The notes: generated by a model not told the origin, from the sequence alone. Counted from the stretch's first letter, positions 13,331-28,039 are shown. The stretch is 64,000 nt of DNA from Lingula anatina (GCF_001039355.2 NW_019775688.1:772-64771); one strand, 5' to 3'. Numbers and translations are program-made.

Positions 13331-16300
13331 CTTGAGCAGATTTATATTAGTTTGAAATCTTCACCTCAAATCAGAAAGGTGAGAAGAAAGAATGATAAAA
13401 TATTTAGGTGTTGTTCTGTTGTTGGTGCACATTTCAGGGAACTTATCATGTTTTTGTATCTTAAGCTGGCATAGAGTATCAAAGTAGGGAGGAAAATCAA
13501 ATCTTTATTTTCAGGGGGTATTAATTTATAAAGGAATAAGTTTTAAAAATAGAAACAGGATTTGAGTTGAAAAATATGATGAAAATAATAATTGAAGGGA
13601 AGCTATGTCATTTAAAGTAATAAGAAGGCTTAAAGTGGCATAGTATGTATTTCTTATAACAGTGCAGTGTAAAATTAAACTTGTGTTCAGGGTTCAGCCA
13701 ATGTACTAATTTCCTAAATCAAAGTAACCAAATTAGTTTATTTCAAAGACATTTTTGCCATCATTCAAGTTAAGCCAAATATTGTATCATAAAATTGAAC
13801 TTCATATCAAGATAAATGCACTTAGCCAATGAGATGAATCATAATTTTGATGATAAAAAAATGTAAACCTTTGAATGCATTTTTTTTACAGTCATCTTAA
13901 TGAAAATACAATTTAAGGTTTGATTGTTATCGCTGGTTATTGCTGAATATATTTTTTTTCAAAGAAATATCTTGGTTGGCCATGAAGTACCAGATTGCAG
14001 GCACAAAGCCATGCCTAAGCTTGCTGGTTGGTTATTAGTTGTTGGAACAAAAGGGAACAGCTGGCGGGTGTATGTTTACCTGTGGGCACCTCACGACTGT
14101 GCTGCATTTAAAGAAAGATTTGTGAAAAGAACTATTTGTCATTTTGGCTTATTTATGCCAGATGACATATTTGGTAATATGAAAATATGGTTATAGCTCT
14201 TTTTGTTTGGTTGGGGAGCCAACTCTGACTTGTCTGTTATATTTATGATTTTTAATCTGTATTTTTGTTATTGTCCTAGTAAAGAAATGAATACAACTTT
14301 ACAAACATTATGACTTCTTTTAATGTATTTCCCATATAATAAAAGATATTTTAGATAATATTTTATTTGCATTGCATGCAAAGCTGTTAAGTTATACAGT
14401 TTTGGTTCAATACCTGGTGCTAGTGTACATTGAAACGACTAGAAAAAGCAAGGTGAGAAAAAAATCAAATGGTATAGTTTTTCTAATCAGAAAGAAACAT
14501 TTTCAGTTATACGTGTATCATAATATTGTAAATCTTGGCAAAACTGGCAATTAATTTTCAGAATACATGTTTTCAGAATATAATAGGTGGGCAATACAAT
14601 ATTTCCCAAGGTAAAAAGTCAAGGGTTATTCTCCTTACTCCAGAAGCTGGTCTAAAGCACACAGGTGCTTGGTAAACCCTCCAGAGCCGACTGTTGACTC
14701 GGCAATTCCAACTTCAAAGTGTCTTATTGCTTACTGTATACAAGACGGGTTCAGTGGTCACCGATTTCTTCACTGAAAAGCGTGAACAAAGAGTAACCTT
14801 ATGAGATGTCAAATATTGGGAGTCTGCCTCTGATCCTTTCACCAAACTCTGAGCTTTTACTGGGTTGTGAGGCTTCCTGAGCAGTGTTTGTTACACAAGT
14901 GTACACACTGTGTTTGCAGGGAATATAATAGTGGGACTCCAATAATGTAAAAGTAGTTCTAAAGGTTTTTTTAGTATCACTACCTATTTTCTCAGGAACT
15001 TTGCCCTTTGAAAAAGCTAATATAACCAGTTTCTATTTTGTGTCTGACTTCCAGTTCATGTAAATGGTGACACTTGTTTTGTAACTTTTATTACCAGTTC
15101 CCTGAGAAGCGATATTTAGATGAACAGATGGGATCAGGTCGTAGCTGTAGTTTTCTTGAACATCAAAGGAAATCTGTTCAGCTAATTGTAACAAGAGATA
15201 TGAGAGCACCCCTATTTCTTGTGTATCTCCCCTCAGTTGGCCCTCACACCTGAATTTAGACCTGGCGCCAGGGTGGGGGTACCGCCAGAACATTTTATTC
15301 TGTGGGTTTATTTGTATTATTTTCACTTGGCTGTGCCCTTTTCCATGTGGTCCAATTCTATTCACCTGTATTCAAATCATAATGCACGCACATGATAATA
15401 AACTAACACAGGCAAAGGGAATTGGGCATGATAAATCTAGCGGATTAGTGGTTTAAAAGGACCATGTCTTCACACCAGTATAACACTGCCTGAAACTACC
15501 TCTCAAATGCAGTATATTACTTCATAATGGGAAAATAAGAATATTAAGGGTAAGAAACCTTATTTTCCCCTTTACATTTTTGTGGTTCAGTTTTGTTCAT
15601 CCACCCTGTTTGCTACAAGAATTTTTTTCCTTTTTCTTTCAGTTTTAATCATTATTCATATTTCGTCCTCTGAATTCCTTTCTTTATTTTCAAGGTCTTG
15701 CCCGTCCAATTTGGCAGGTGCATGTCGAAGCTGAAATGCTACCGCCTCACTCCTCACTGCTTTGTTACATTTGTTCACATAGCCTGCATTTTGACTGCAC
15801 TCTTTCCAAAGACAGCTACTGCATTGATCCTATGTATTGGCTGACGTAGCAGTATTTGTAAGGTCACCTACAGAGGTCTGATTTCATATTCATATTTCCT
15901 TCATTCTCTTGTCTGCTATAGCTTTCTAGCACCTTTAATTTCCTTCTTATCATAACTGCTGTTTGATTTTTAAGCTGTTTATGGTGTTATTATAAAGCCA
16001 CCTAACTGAAAAAGGTTAACAAAACATAAACATTTCTAAATATTTGCGTCATTTTAAATCTGTCCTTGTCTATTGCGGCATTAAATCGCAGCCCTTTGTG
16101 AAATAGCATTTATTACTCCTAGTGTAAAGAACAACCCCAACATTTGTTTTCATTGGCTGTTTGCATTGATGGAAACTTTTTAACTTGCTTGTAAGAATTG
16201 TAGTTTTGTGAATTGGTCCACATGAAGATTATGCGATCGAAATATGTGAAATGAAGCAGTCTGTATCATAAACTGTGCCTCGTGCCGCAGTCAGCTGTTG

Positions 16301-17639
16301 GGAGGAGGCTTTATAACAGATCTTGCCGCCCATGGGAAAACTGCGGTATTATCCGGCAGTCTCTATGTGTCCTACCTCTGTGGGTTTTTATTTGGATAAT
16401 ATCCACAAAGGTATTGGGATGATTTCCTGATGCACAGTCCACTGAACTACTGAAGGAAAAATTGAATACGATCACCCAGATTATGAAATGAATATGGTGA
16501 ACTTTTCAACTTGAAGACCAGGCTGTTTGTTACATGTCTGATAAAATGATTGAAATGAGTTTTTGCATACGACTGCATTAAGAATTGTGCAATGATCTCA
16601 GGAAATTTTTTAAATTAATTCCAAAAAAACTATATCAGAATCTGTTGGTGCAAAAATATCATTAGGAAGAATCATTTATTGCCATAGGTTTTGAAATGAA
16701 CATTTTTTAATGAATGTTATACCCAGAAATTTCATTTAATCCAATTTTATTTAATTTATAATTATTATGATTTTTTCTGAAAAAATAGGTGCAACCTATA
16801 AGTCATATACTTTACCACTACTATTTGACTATACACAAAAAATTTTGATCTTTTTGGAAAAATATTCAAGTTTTTGTTTTTTTGTGAATATTATGTTATA
16901 AAAAGTAATATACAGTAGAGAATGTTGTTAGATTTTCTTTGGAATTTGTATATGGTTCATATTTAGAATTTTTTAAGATTAAAGAGCTAAGGATTGACAG
17001 AAACTAATTTCAGTTGTTTTTTGTTTGACAAACATTTTCTCACAATATTTCAGGAAAGTAAGAAGTTTCCCATGGTGGCAGGAATTGAAGTGGCTTCGGA
17101 GTGTCAGATTAGAAATTATTTGAGATGTCCACCACTGTGTCAGGGAAGAAAGACGTCAGTGGAAGATGTGAGAGAAGACATTGATTTGACATATGAATGG
17201 GAAATAGTACTATTTCATTCATAGTACATATCCCTATTTAAATTATGTATAATAAGGATATGATATTATCAAGATTCACTTTTTGTTATTATTGTATTCT
17301 AATGGAAAAATGAAATTAGAAAAATAAGTAATATATTTACTATGTCAATGGAATAGTACAGTTAAAAAAAGGTTTGTCTTTTGGCACATGGGTTCCCATG
17401 TGTGTCTTATAATAACTTGATATCATTCTGCAGTGAATAGAGAAATGGTTTTTAACCTTGACCGTTTCCTGTCAAGTTTTATGGGGATTAAAAGATATTT
17501 TTTCAAAATGAAATATGTGGTATGTGCTTAATTCTGCGGCAGGTACGGGTCTTGCCCCACTGTGGTTAAGATAGATGGTTGCGTTTTAATATGCCACTGA
17601 AAGGGCTATTGTAACAACAAATTTCATAGGGTGATAGTT

Positions 17640-18420
17640 GCCCATTGTGGAGTGAAGTGTTTGGGTTGCGTGTGTGCGCCCACCTTCCTGCGTGCTAACA
17701 TTGCGGAGATCTGAGACTCAAAGGTCCGGCACGTCAAAAAATGACAATAAGCAAACAAGATTCGCTTTGATTTACTTTCTGGCTCCGTCATGAACTAGCA
17801 GTAACCAGTCATTAGGATAACAAATGTGGCTCCTTTTTAGGCATAGATCAACCTAGTGTCACTTTCATAGGTTTTTAGCCTTCTTTATAGACTCGTCCAA
17901 AGAGTTGCAGTCAATAAAATATATGCTTGGGCATGGAGATGTGGGATGAATGGCTTTCCGCCACGCCGCCTGTGACTGGGGCGCAGCGAACTGTGCCGTT
18001 CTGATGGGCCATGAATAGACCTCATGGTACGCTGGCAGACTGTTGGTGTTCCATCGGACACTGTCACAGGAGACGCGCTGGCTGCCGGCAGACGCCGTGC
18101 ACTTCGCTAATGGGACAGCTAAAATGACGAAGAAATGTATATTGCTGGATGATAAAAAATAATTCTTGAATTTAGAAATTATTTTGTGGTAAATGTTTCG
18201 TCCGCCCCTGTCCCTCCCACCAGTGAAGACGCCGGTTGTATGGCCCTCCCCTGTGAGCGCGTCTGACAGCAGTCCCCCATTGAACGCGCTGGCTCTCCTG
18301 ACAAAGAAACTCGAGAGGAAAGGAAGACGCGCTGTCATTGAGATAAAAGGTGGCTCGGGTTTCAGGTGGCTTGCAATGGGAGTGATGGACCACACTTAGG
18401 GCGGAAGAGACAACCGCACA
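17640..18420. promoter_or_regulatory. GC-richer, frame-open block; conserved-element candidate
   Basis: A block of roughly 780 bp that is clearly richer in GC and CpG than the sequence on either side. It stays open for 176 codons on the minus strand (17865-18395) and 68 codons on the plus strand (18193-18399). The predicted proteins match no family I know, so low stop density from base composition is the simpler reading. It contains CTGTCA/TGACAG (Meis/TALE-type) sites. It could be a distal Lhx1/5 enhancer or, less likely, an unknown exon. Confidence 0.3.
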
Positions 18421-21400
18421 AACAATCTATTGAAATGAAAGCATTTGGACCGCAGCACGGACACTGCCATAATGAAATGAAAAGTTTGTGGACACGCATT
18501 TAATGAAGGAAATTGAAATTTTTGAGATTTTCATCTTGCTTGAAATTTGCACATCTTTGTTGGGGTTATTTTGCTAACTCAACGTTATCCGCCAGTGTGT
18601 GTTATTTATCATTTCATATAAATTAGTTTCGCTGTCTTAAAAGTTCAAAATAATTTTTATTTGAAAAATAACACGAATTTGTTAAAAAAAAACACAAGTG
18701 TAAATTAATATAGAAAATAAGACTCTGCAAATTAGGACAATATTTCATTAAATATTCATTTCGTTTTATTAAGCATCTGAGTCACTCGTCACGTGTGTTA
18801 CAGTTCTTGTAGTCCCCCTGTAGCTTGGCTCCTGTTGTTTGTCACCTTCACTCGACACTCACAGGTGTAGTGGCCATTGTCCCGCCGTTGATTGTATAAT
18901 AGTTCTAATGAAATACTAGCTCATCCCCAAATAATGCTCTAACCAAAGATGAAAACAGGACCTACCCAACCACAAAACATCTAGTCTTTCCAACAGAAGG
19001 GAAAATATCCGGACGATTGTTCCCTCACAAACCCCACGTATAGTTGCGTCGTTTGTGTTACGGGTATTGAAGGACCCCACATTTAAGCGAAATTAGGAAG
19101 CAACGAGGGGACGCGAATAAATAATTATAGGGTTTACCCAAAAGATGGTTTCGAATTGACAAAAAGGCACGGAACTTGGCTAGGAAGTCAAAATAATGGG
19201 GAAGACATCATTGTATTATAATAAGCCGTTTTGTCATCCGCTAATAGAAAAATTACGAAAGAAGGCGGAGAAGAAAATTTCTTATGGGCGAGATTTACTA
19301 AGAAAAACGGATTTCGGTACATCGATACATTTTCCTTAGTGTCCAATGTCAGCTTCTTATTCATTCATTCAGAACACAGTATCCAAACGTTTTAAATATA
19401 AAATTTTGAAAGTAGGACGCCCCGTCCAAAGTTGAATCTCGGATTTGGATGTTTCTTTCACAGTTATTGGGTTTTAATAATTCAAATATGAAAGATTCAA
19501 GTCGAATAAGAATTATCAATAATGAATGCCGCTATATTCTGATACAATGGAATTTGCCCCGTGTCTATAATAGGGGACTATCTATAGCCTTTTGAAAATT
19601 CACTAGTCGTTTTCTACGCAACCAGAAATCTTCTTCTTTGATTTCTTTGTTGATTTATGTTGACAAATTGTAAAAACTAATAATTATTATTTATAAGCGG
19701 GTAGACGACGGCGACGTGATAAGCAGACTGATTGATGAAAGCGCCGAACTTTGTTAGGGCCGACAAATAGTTTCAAGTCAACTTTGCCAGTGAGTTCCTT
19801 TTAAACCACCCTTTCTCAATGAGCGATTTTCTGGAAATTTTCTAATCCTCGGTGAAAGGAAAAGCGAAAAGGGCACGTAATATACTCGCAGTGAAAGTGA
19901 CGCAAATTCCCACAATGTTATCAGTGGTATTGTCAACTCGTCAAACTGGAATGGGTGGAATGTGAAGCCGGGGATTCAAGCTACAAGGACACCCAAGATG
20001 TGTCACGATTTTCAGCGTATTTTTGAGAGAAATGTTTGTCTGGAATGATGATACTGTTCAGAAATGTTTTGAATATCTAAACTGCGGCGCTGATCTTTGA
20101 TGTGCGTCTCTTTTTTTCTGTCTGAACACTAGGCGAGAAGTCAAGAGCGATTTGGTATTCATATTCTGTCCACACTGTTTGGATACAGATGAAAATTTGA
20201 CAAAGAGATGCAAAGATGCGAAAGTAACGCGACTGTCAGGTATTGCTGTGCACGTCGCGTTAATACAATTAACTTAAGCCGCTTTCAGCTTGGTTAGCTT
20301 CTAAACATGCAGTGAAGTGGATTCATCCCTTATCTAAACACTTAAATAATATGGGGAGGGATTTCTTTATTTCTTTATTTTCAGCGTTTTTATAGCATTC
20401 AATTGCAGAGACGACACAAAATGCGCGAACAAACCTGATGTAACGCGTCACTGCACAAGATCGTGTATCTTAAAGAAACTCTCTTTGATATAAGAGGTAA
20501 ATTGTGAATGTGTACCACTCGCTCCCCGAGAGCCGCATCGTATTGTCCGGGCGGCGTGTTTAGAGCGGTCGCTGCAACAGGGCGTTAAAGAAGGGTTCAC
20601 TGATACCAACTGGTGACGATCCAGCGACCTGAATACAACATTCTTCGCCATTGAAAACACAGCGTTTGAACTTCAGTAATTCAAGCCTAGTTATGTCTTT
20701 TAAATTGTTCGTCATTTTTGTAATTACCTGAACCGTTACTTTTCAACTGGGGTTCACTATTGACAATCCACCGGCTCGGGTTGTTTGTACCTGACATAGA
20801 TTAATGATTTAGACGATCTAAAATCATCAAGCCCTTGTAGGATCAAATTTGAAACAAATTTCGCATAATCGAAAATAATTTACCCGTGCTTACGCCTGGT
20901 CTCGTTTCCCTATGTGTTGTTAAACAGCTCATTTTATTCCTTAATGATGTCTGTACCGCCCGTACCTGCCACGCCTCGGTACTTGCGGGGAGGACCAACT
21001 CTTCGTACTGGTTCTGGAAGCGGGGGGGCTAAATTTTTTTTAATGGATATACCGCGTTTAAATATTTTGATTTTGATTACATTCATTTATATAAAATACT
21101 GTTTCCATTACTGCAATCACAGCGCCGTACAATTAATTATATTAAATAAAGAGTAAATCCTTTTTGAAAAATATTTCATAATAATATAAAGGTTTTTGAT
21201 TTTTATGAAAATATTTTTAAGCGGTTTGATTTTATACAAATCTTTTTGTAGAAGTTCAAACAGTATAAAATCTACATGTTATTTTTTTCGTAAAACGTCA
21301 TTGCCTTTCGCCTCGGTAAGTATGCATAAGAACTTAACCCAATTTTTTTTTGAAACGCCAAACTTTGTATAACCTTTCATATAAAAGATTAAATAAAATT

Positions 21401-24400
21401 GAAGATTTGACAAGTCCTGTATTCGGTATCGTTGTTGGTGGGCAGTGTTTACGTGACGCTGTGACCCACACCGGCAGGGTCAGGGAACCCGTAATCAATT
21501 CAGAAGCGTGCGTCTGCAATTTCGTCAACTCCCGCAGCACGTGAGGGTGCACCTTAATTATTGTTTCTTGGAAAATTATGAATTTCTCTCACATTGAGAC
21601 GCCACATGTCACGCTAAAAGGCGACTTTCTTGACTTAAGACGCGACGGCGGCCCGCAGAAAGACCGAAAACCAGACCAAATCTGGAAATAATTGATTTCC
21701 ACAATGTGAAAATTCCGTCGAAAGAAATATTTTGTGATGTAGTTTACATGACGCCGTTTCTTTTCACTGTTTCGTTATTTTTTCCCTACGCGTTGTAAAC
21801 ATTTCATCCTTTTTGAGAAAGGTAGGAATTTTGCTGTAAACAGACCCAACGTATATCTGGCACAGAACACCCTTATAGCTTGAAGGTAAAGCAAATAGCC
21901 GTCTAGTTGCTTTTCATTTTCTTCAACAAATCAAGTTGTATGTTGCAATTGTTCACGTGGGGGACTCGGTGATTTTGTGACAGAGGCGGGGAGGTTGCAA
22001 CGGTCCTGATTTTCCAGAGTATATTTGCTAAGAAATCTTACACTGATAAGATGGCGTGTTGCGTTTAATATGCGGGACACCACAATGGGAAGGGAAATGT
22101 ATTCTCTTATTGCTTGCAGTAACGCCAATAAGGTGTCGGTTGGGTTTGAATTTGTTTTCAGTTGTTGTAGGGATTTAAAGTAAATAAATACACGTCAAAT
22201 ATGCATAATACAGAGCCCACGAAATGTTTGAATTTAGCATTGTTATCCTGTTAGATTTCCACTCACATTCTGTCAACTGCTCTGTGGGCTGTGCACAATA
22301 TTTCAACCATAAATTTATGTTGATGACGATATCACGAAGCGACCAGGCAAGCCTTCAACAAGAAATTGAATTATAAATGTTTGGGATGTCGTGCAAGACA
22401 AAAAGTGTGACCGTCTTTAAAGGGGACAAAGACTTTTATCCAAATCACTGTGCAGGAAAATCTGACCAATTTGACATTACACTTTAGCTTATTGCTCCTC
22501 CCCCTCATGATTACATCTATTACATCCCTACAACACCCCGTAATTTTGTCTTGGCGTCCGCCCCTCTCTGTGAGTCCTGGGACCTAGGTAAGGGAAGTAA
22601 GTGCGTGGTATTCAGCGATGCTACAGGGAAAAAGGTGCGAGCCATAACAGCTGATAATTGCATGAGAAAATATTTCTTGAATGAAAGTCCTGTCCATCAA
22701 CCCCCGTTAGCCTCCCCTCGGGCGGGGCCCTTCTTCAGCGTCCGTATTAGTTGCAATCGTTCACATAATAAGAGGGTAATTTCACAACCACACCTCCTAC
22801 CAGAGGTTACGATTGCCTAACAAATTTTTGGCTCCAGCGCGTTTCTAAAATAAGATGCACCATCGCGCTATTTGCGCAATTTGGAAAAGTATCGTCTGCG
22901 ATGTTTACCGCTGCACGTGAACCCGAAAAATTGTATTGATTTTTCAAAATGCGCAATCTTTTTTTTATATTCTGCTTCACAAAGAAAATTCGCAATATGA
23001 ATTGACAACAATTCTTTTCCAGCATTAGCCCCCCAGACAAACAGTTCCAGATGAAACAGTCGCTTTAATAATCTCCAAATCGTGAAATCAAGTGCACTAT
23101 GAGGCCAAGTGTATAGGTTACGTTTTTATATAAAATATTATTGCTAAACAAAACAGGTCGACGGGAGGCCAACTTAAAATAGCGTTTTATAAAGGATTTC
23201 TTTTTGAACCGCACACTATGACCCGCGGATTTCTTTTCTGGTGTTTTTCCCATTGTTTAAAATAGCTGTGGATTTGTTTTCTTGCACCCAAGTAGAGGTA
23301 GGTGACCAACGAGGCGGCCGTTCTTTTTATCCAAACAGCCCGCGGGCTTCACTGACCTGGGGCAGGTGCGTACGGCGATCGATACCGGTTCACTGCCAGT
23401 TTATCAATGCTGCCGATCAAAGACCAGTGCAGTACCAATCGATTTGATGTAACTCAACCGCTTAACTCAAATTTCCAGACATTCACACAATAATTATCAT
23501 CCGAAATCTACACTAAGAAAATCCCAGGCCACGCGGTATTTTTTCCTATTTTTTACTTTGTATAAATTGGACGAGGGCGTGTCTTTAGCCAACAGCAGGA
23601 CTCTAATTTTCATATATAGCCCTGAGGAGCAAAGATAATACGAAAAAATGTTTAGTTAAAGTGAATGGAATTCATTCTTACTTTATTTGAAGAATGGTTG
23701 CGGAGTGTTAATTTTATTTATATATTTATTTATTTATTCATTATTATCTTTTTCGAAGGAGTAGAATCTTATTATCCATACTTATCTACAATTCAAAATA
23801 TTTTGCACAGCTATATAACCTTTCCTTGGTCAATACACACACAAGATACTAAAAACAAATGAATAAAAATTTAGAGGTTACGAAAAAAATTAATATTCCA
23901 ACCCAAGCAGAATGTAACTTTTTGCTGGTTGCACGAAGAGAGTCCAACAGTGGCATGTCTACCATGCGGGCATTACTAGTCGATATTTGAAAACCAACAT
24001 TCGTTAAGTATGCTGAAAATAGTCTAACTGAAGCTGAAGACATTAACGTCAGTGAAGTGAGAATTTAGAATGGACCCCCAAATTACACAGATGTCTGTAG
24101 AAATTGAAAATAATTTCATCAACTGGGCTGCGCGATTGTTTTCATTCTATATCCGGAGATAAATCGCTTATGCCTTAGAAAAATGTAAAAATCGAACGAT
24201 TAAGCTAAAAAAACTGTAGAGTTTGTTATTTTAATTAAATATCTAATTATATAAAGGATATCCCATCGTTTCTCCTTTATGTTGATCTTTCATCTTCCTA
24301 ATCCCTGTCAAATCTTAACAAAATCTATAGGCCGGATATCGAATATTACCGAAGATGAACACGCTGCACATGTAACTGCGGTAGCACATGATGACAGTGG

Positions 24401-25779
24401 ACACGCCAGATAAAGTTCAGGGAAATTTCTTTATTCTAGAAACGCAGTCACCGCCGTTAATTGTCTCTGGAACGCTTGGTTGCATGCGTGGAAAGATGCA
24501 GTGTGAAAACATCATCTGCGGGGAAAGCATAAAACGCAACTGCAGGAAGAACCGTTGTTGTGAAAAGCTCTTTGCCTCAGAAGAGAAGCATAAAAAAGCA
24601 CCTGCTCTTCTTATCATTAATGTGTTAATTACAGGAGAAATCTCCAGAATCTGCGGCAAATATGTCGAGATGATTTTGAAAATTTTCTCTCATGATAACC
24701 AAAGTTCCTTAGTTAATTATCCTGTTCCTCTGCATGCCCTTTACTGGGGTTACGAGGCGTGCGATCTAAACATATAGAACTGAGTACTTTACACGATTTG
24801 CTTCTATAGTCCAGATACATGAAAATCTCCTTTGTAAAAAAACCATTTATGTAGACTGCAGTTGTTTGCGAACTGTGTGCTTTTTTACAATCCGACATAC
24901 CCTCTCATCCGTCATGACGTGATGTCAGAAACAATTGATTATCCAAGAAAAAAAATCAGCTCTGAGTCAGTCATCAATTCGACTGCTTGTAAAAAATATC
25001 CTCCGCACGAAGACAGACCGAACGCAAATAAACGCTTTCTCTTTGCCTCTAAAATGTGTCCCTTTCTTATACAATTCTTGTTTTTGTATTTAAATTTTCG
25101 CACATTATAACGTGTATCTCCGGACGAAAATTGTTTGTATTGGGTTAAGATGACACTGTTCCGGCTGGACACCGTCCAATGAGCTGGAACTCTTCACACA
25201 CGACAGCTATCTGTGTAGATTTGTAAGATGGAGGCTGCAATTAATTACTTTTCTTATCGTATCTTATCGTAAGGAGAGCACGAGCCAGATCGCTCTGCTG
25301 AATTACGTGTGGCGATATGCGAGCAGATAATGTAACTTGTGCTGCTCAAATTGGCATAAAACGAAGCATCTTGAGAATCAAAAGGAATTCTCCCCGCAGT
25401 GGAGGTAATACATCGATGTTTATCACAGAGCTTGTCAATTTCATGATGCACTCTGCTTTACCACGCGAAACACTGTCACCGGCTTTTGCAGTTTATATAA
25501 CTTGAAAAGAAGTAGTTACATTTGCCTGACCGTCGTCACCATCGATTGCCGCAATTGCATTTCCCTACACTCCCATTCCACATGAAATTCTCTTGAATAT
25601 TTTGTTTATTATTGTATCAGTTTAACACCAAGGCTTGGAAAATTTTACAAAAAAAAAGAGAAAAAAAGAACAGAGGCCTTTGTTGTATTCTTTAGCGATA
25701 TTGATGGGGAAACAATGATAATGTTATCCTTTTTTCACACGAGATAAACAAGTAATATTTCTTTTGAATTTTGATATCA

Positions 25780-26110
25780 ACCTTGAGCGAGTGCCTGCGG
25801 CAAAACCCGGAGAGCGCTCTCTCGCTGTCATCTAAAACTACCTATATCGCGGCCCTATACAACAGTATCAGATTTTAGGCATTGCTCACTCCAACCCCTT
25901 CAAGTCAAAGGCGGTTTGTCATGGGAGAATGCGAGCATCGGTTGCTTATTTGTCCTTTTAACTCTTTGATACTGTGGCTAACCATCAGCCTGGTTTATTC
26001 ACTGAAACAAACCATGTGAAATGCCCGTGCACGAGCGTCAAGGGAGCCTAATTAACGCAAATCAACTTTCCCTGGGCAGCTCTGCGGGATTGCGCGGATT
26101 TAGGTAATAT
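25780..26110. promoter_or_regulatory. Enhancer-like block, 2.8-3.1 kb upstream of Lhx1/5
   Basis: A CpG-rich, GC-richer segment flanked by AT-rich DNA. It includes CTTTGATA and GTCAAAGG (TCF/LEF-like), CCTAATTAACGC (homeodomain core) and a GCGCTC-rich stretch. It has no coding frame of note. Conservation across species would be decisive. Confidence 0.25.
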
Positions 26111-28039
26111 CCATCCCTATTTTTTATTTTTTATTTTTTTACAAGATATATATCAACACAAAACGCGAAAAACGCAAAAATGTTTAAAATACACATACTG
26201 CAGAAAGATTTATCCAGCTGTTTTGCAAGGTTCCTTTTTTATTTTTTGAGCGCAAAAGGGGATCTCTGAAACCAGATAGAGGAACAAATGCACTGACTTC
26301 GTCTTCTTTTGGTCCTGCTCCCCTCTTGTGTAAAGTGACTTTAATAATAATATTGCGTTTTCTTCCTGATGCATTCGCCCCGAGATCCCGAATTCCAGCT
26401 GCGAGAAAACTAAACAAAACAGTTCTTACACGTGCTTGCATAATCGGTGTTAAAGTTTAAATGTTTAATCCCCCTCACCCGTCATTGTCTGGACTGCTGC
26501 GTCCTGCAAACAGAAGGGACTAATTGAATTAAAACTAGAGTAACAAGTGGTCGGCTTCTCTTTGATCTACCCCGAGGTGTGAAACAAAACTCCGCTCCCC
26601 CGCCCTCAATTTACAATTAACGGGATAGTCAAACTGTACTTAAACAAATTCAACAGATACTTGGCCGCTGTGTCCACATGCCTTACGGAAACCTACTAGC
26701 AGGAACACATGCGTTTCTAGTGCCACACTGAGATCAGAATAGGTAGTAAAGTCCTGTTTTTTCATTCATAATATCTGTAATATTTTTTAAAAATATCATT
26801 TGGCTTGATGAAAAAATATGTAGTAGCATGTTAGATGGCTTTTACAAATTTTCTTACTACGCATTGTCAATTCAAGACAGAGCTGCCCAGTCTGTCGAAA
26901 TATTTCTACATTTCCAAAACTATCGAAAAAATATGCAATCGTATATATCTTTTTTAAAACATTTCAACTTTAACATTTCCATCCGTACCGACCTGAAGGG
27001 TTTCCCAACAAGAAAGCAAAAGGTTAAGTGTCAGTTTTCCATCGTATTTGCTATTACGCGTTCGCCTTTCATATATTGATGATGCATATCAAAATGAGTC
27101 TCCAACTCCATGGAGATTTAGTGGGCTTTGCGTTAATCCAGTCGGTGTATGCCGACGCAGGACTGATCATAAATCTATTGCATATGCTTGAAATTAGCTT
27201 GTCGTAATATAAATTTAACAAGCAGTGTTTGTTTCTCTGGACGCTGCTTATTTGAGGTCCGCCTCGACACGTGCGGGGCGCAGCGCGCTGAATAAATAAT
27301 TTTTTAAGGTAAATGTAGTGCGATTATACAACCTGGCATTTTGAAAGTTCAAGAATTTCTGATTATAAACCGGAAAGTTATTAGAGAAAATAATTTAGAT
27401 ATACAGATAAAATATTAGATTATGGTTGAGATACTATAAGATAAATTTTGTGCCAAACTACTTTAAATCCAAACTAACAAACAGGACAATTGAAGACAAT
27501 GATGCAATCGCGAGACAACAAAACTGTCAAGAATTTTAAAATAAAAATTGAAATTCGTGGCACGTTGTGCTTGTGTTTAAAGAACCACCATCTTGTCAGC
27601 AGAAATTGTGATAAGTTGTGATCGCGTTTGCTGAATTTATATTCAAGGGTAAAAAATATTCTTTTATTACCGTTGTCGTATAATATTGTAATATTGTTCG
27701 TATATATAATTTACATAGTCCTTTATTTTATGCTCAAATCCCAGTTGCTTGTGATAAAATTTTGCTCTCAAAATAACCACCATATGTAAGTCATTTGAAA
27801 TTTATACTAAATGCTTTACAGTAATATATATTATCAAAATTAGATGCTTTATATTTGTTTGTGAAAACAAAATTATGACTCAGTACTTACACGCTGACCA
27901 CCCCTTGCTTTGGCTGACAGGCAGGTAGGCCTACTCTACGTGTGCTGACCATTTGGATAAAAACAGCAATAATAAACAAACAAAACGACAGAGTGTATTT
28001 GTGACTCACATTAACAAATTGAGTGTGATTGCCGACCGG

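Larger units (their letters stand above)
8049..17600. other. Gene-free, CpG-depleted interval after RBM19
   Basis: About 9.5 kb with no recognisable coding exon, RNA gene or transposon. The 5' end is probably RBM19 3' UTR. CpG is strongly depleted: I count 3 CpG in 12061-13020. Reading frames present are short and uninformative, including a 110-codon minus-strand frame at 15033-15365. A 300-bp block near 13.0-13.3 kb and small CpG islets near 14.7 and 16.3 kb stand out from the background. Confidence 0.55.

Noticed and set aside
15033-15365. 110-codon minus-strand frame between RBM19 and Lhx1/5
   Set aside because: No recognisable domain and no neighbouring exon. Left as unsupported, though a protein search would be cheap.
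17885-18399. Several mutually overlapping frames reported as separate small genes
   Set aside because: At most one can be real. Low stop density in a GC-richer block explains all of them.
22107-22137. Segment sharing a miR-137-like 5' end (TTATTGCTTG)
   Set aside because: The remainder diverges and the only pairing is a 7-bp stem with a 13-base loop, far too short for a precursor.
24388-24777. 129-codon plus-strand frame upstream of Lhx1/5
   Set aside because: Unrecognised composition with no domain, no splice partner and no compelling start context. Consistent with chance.
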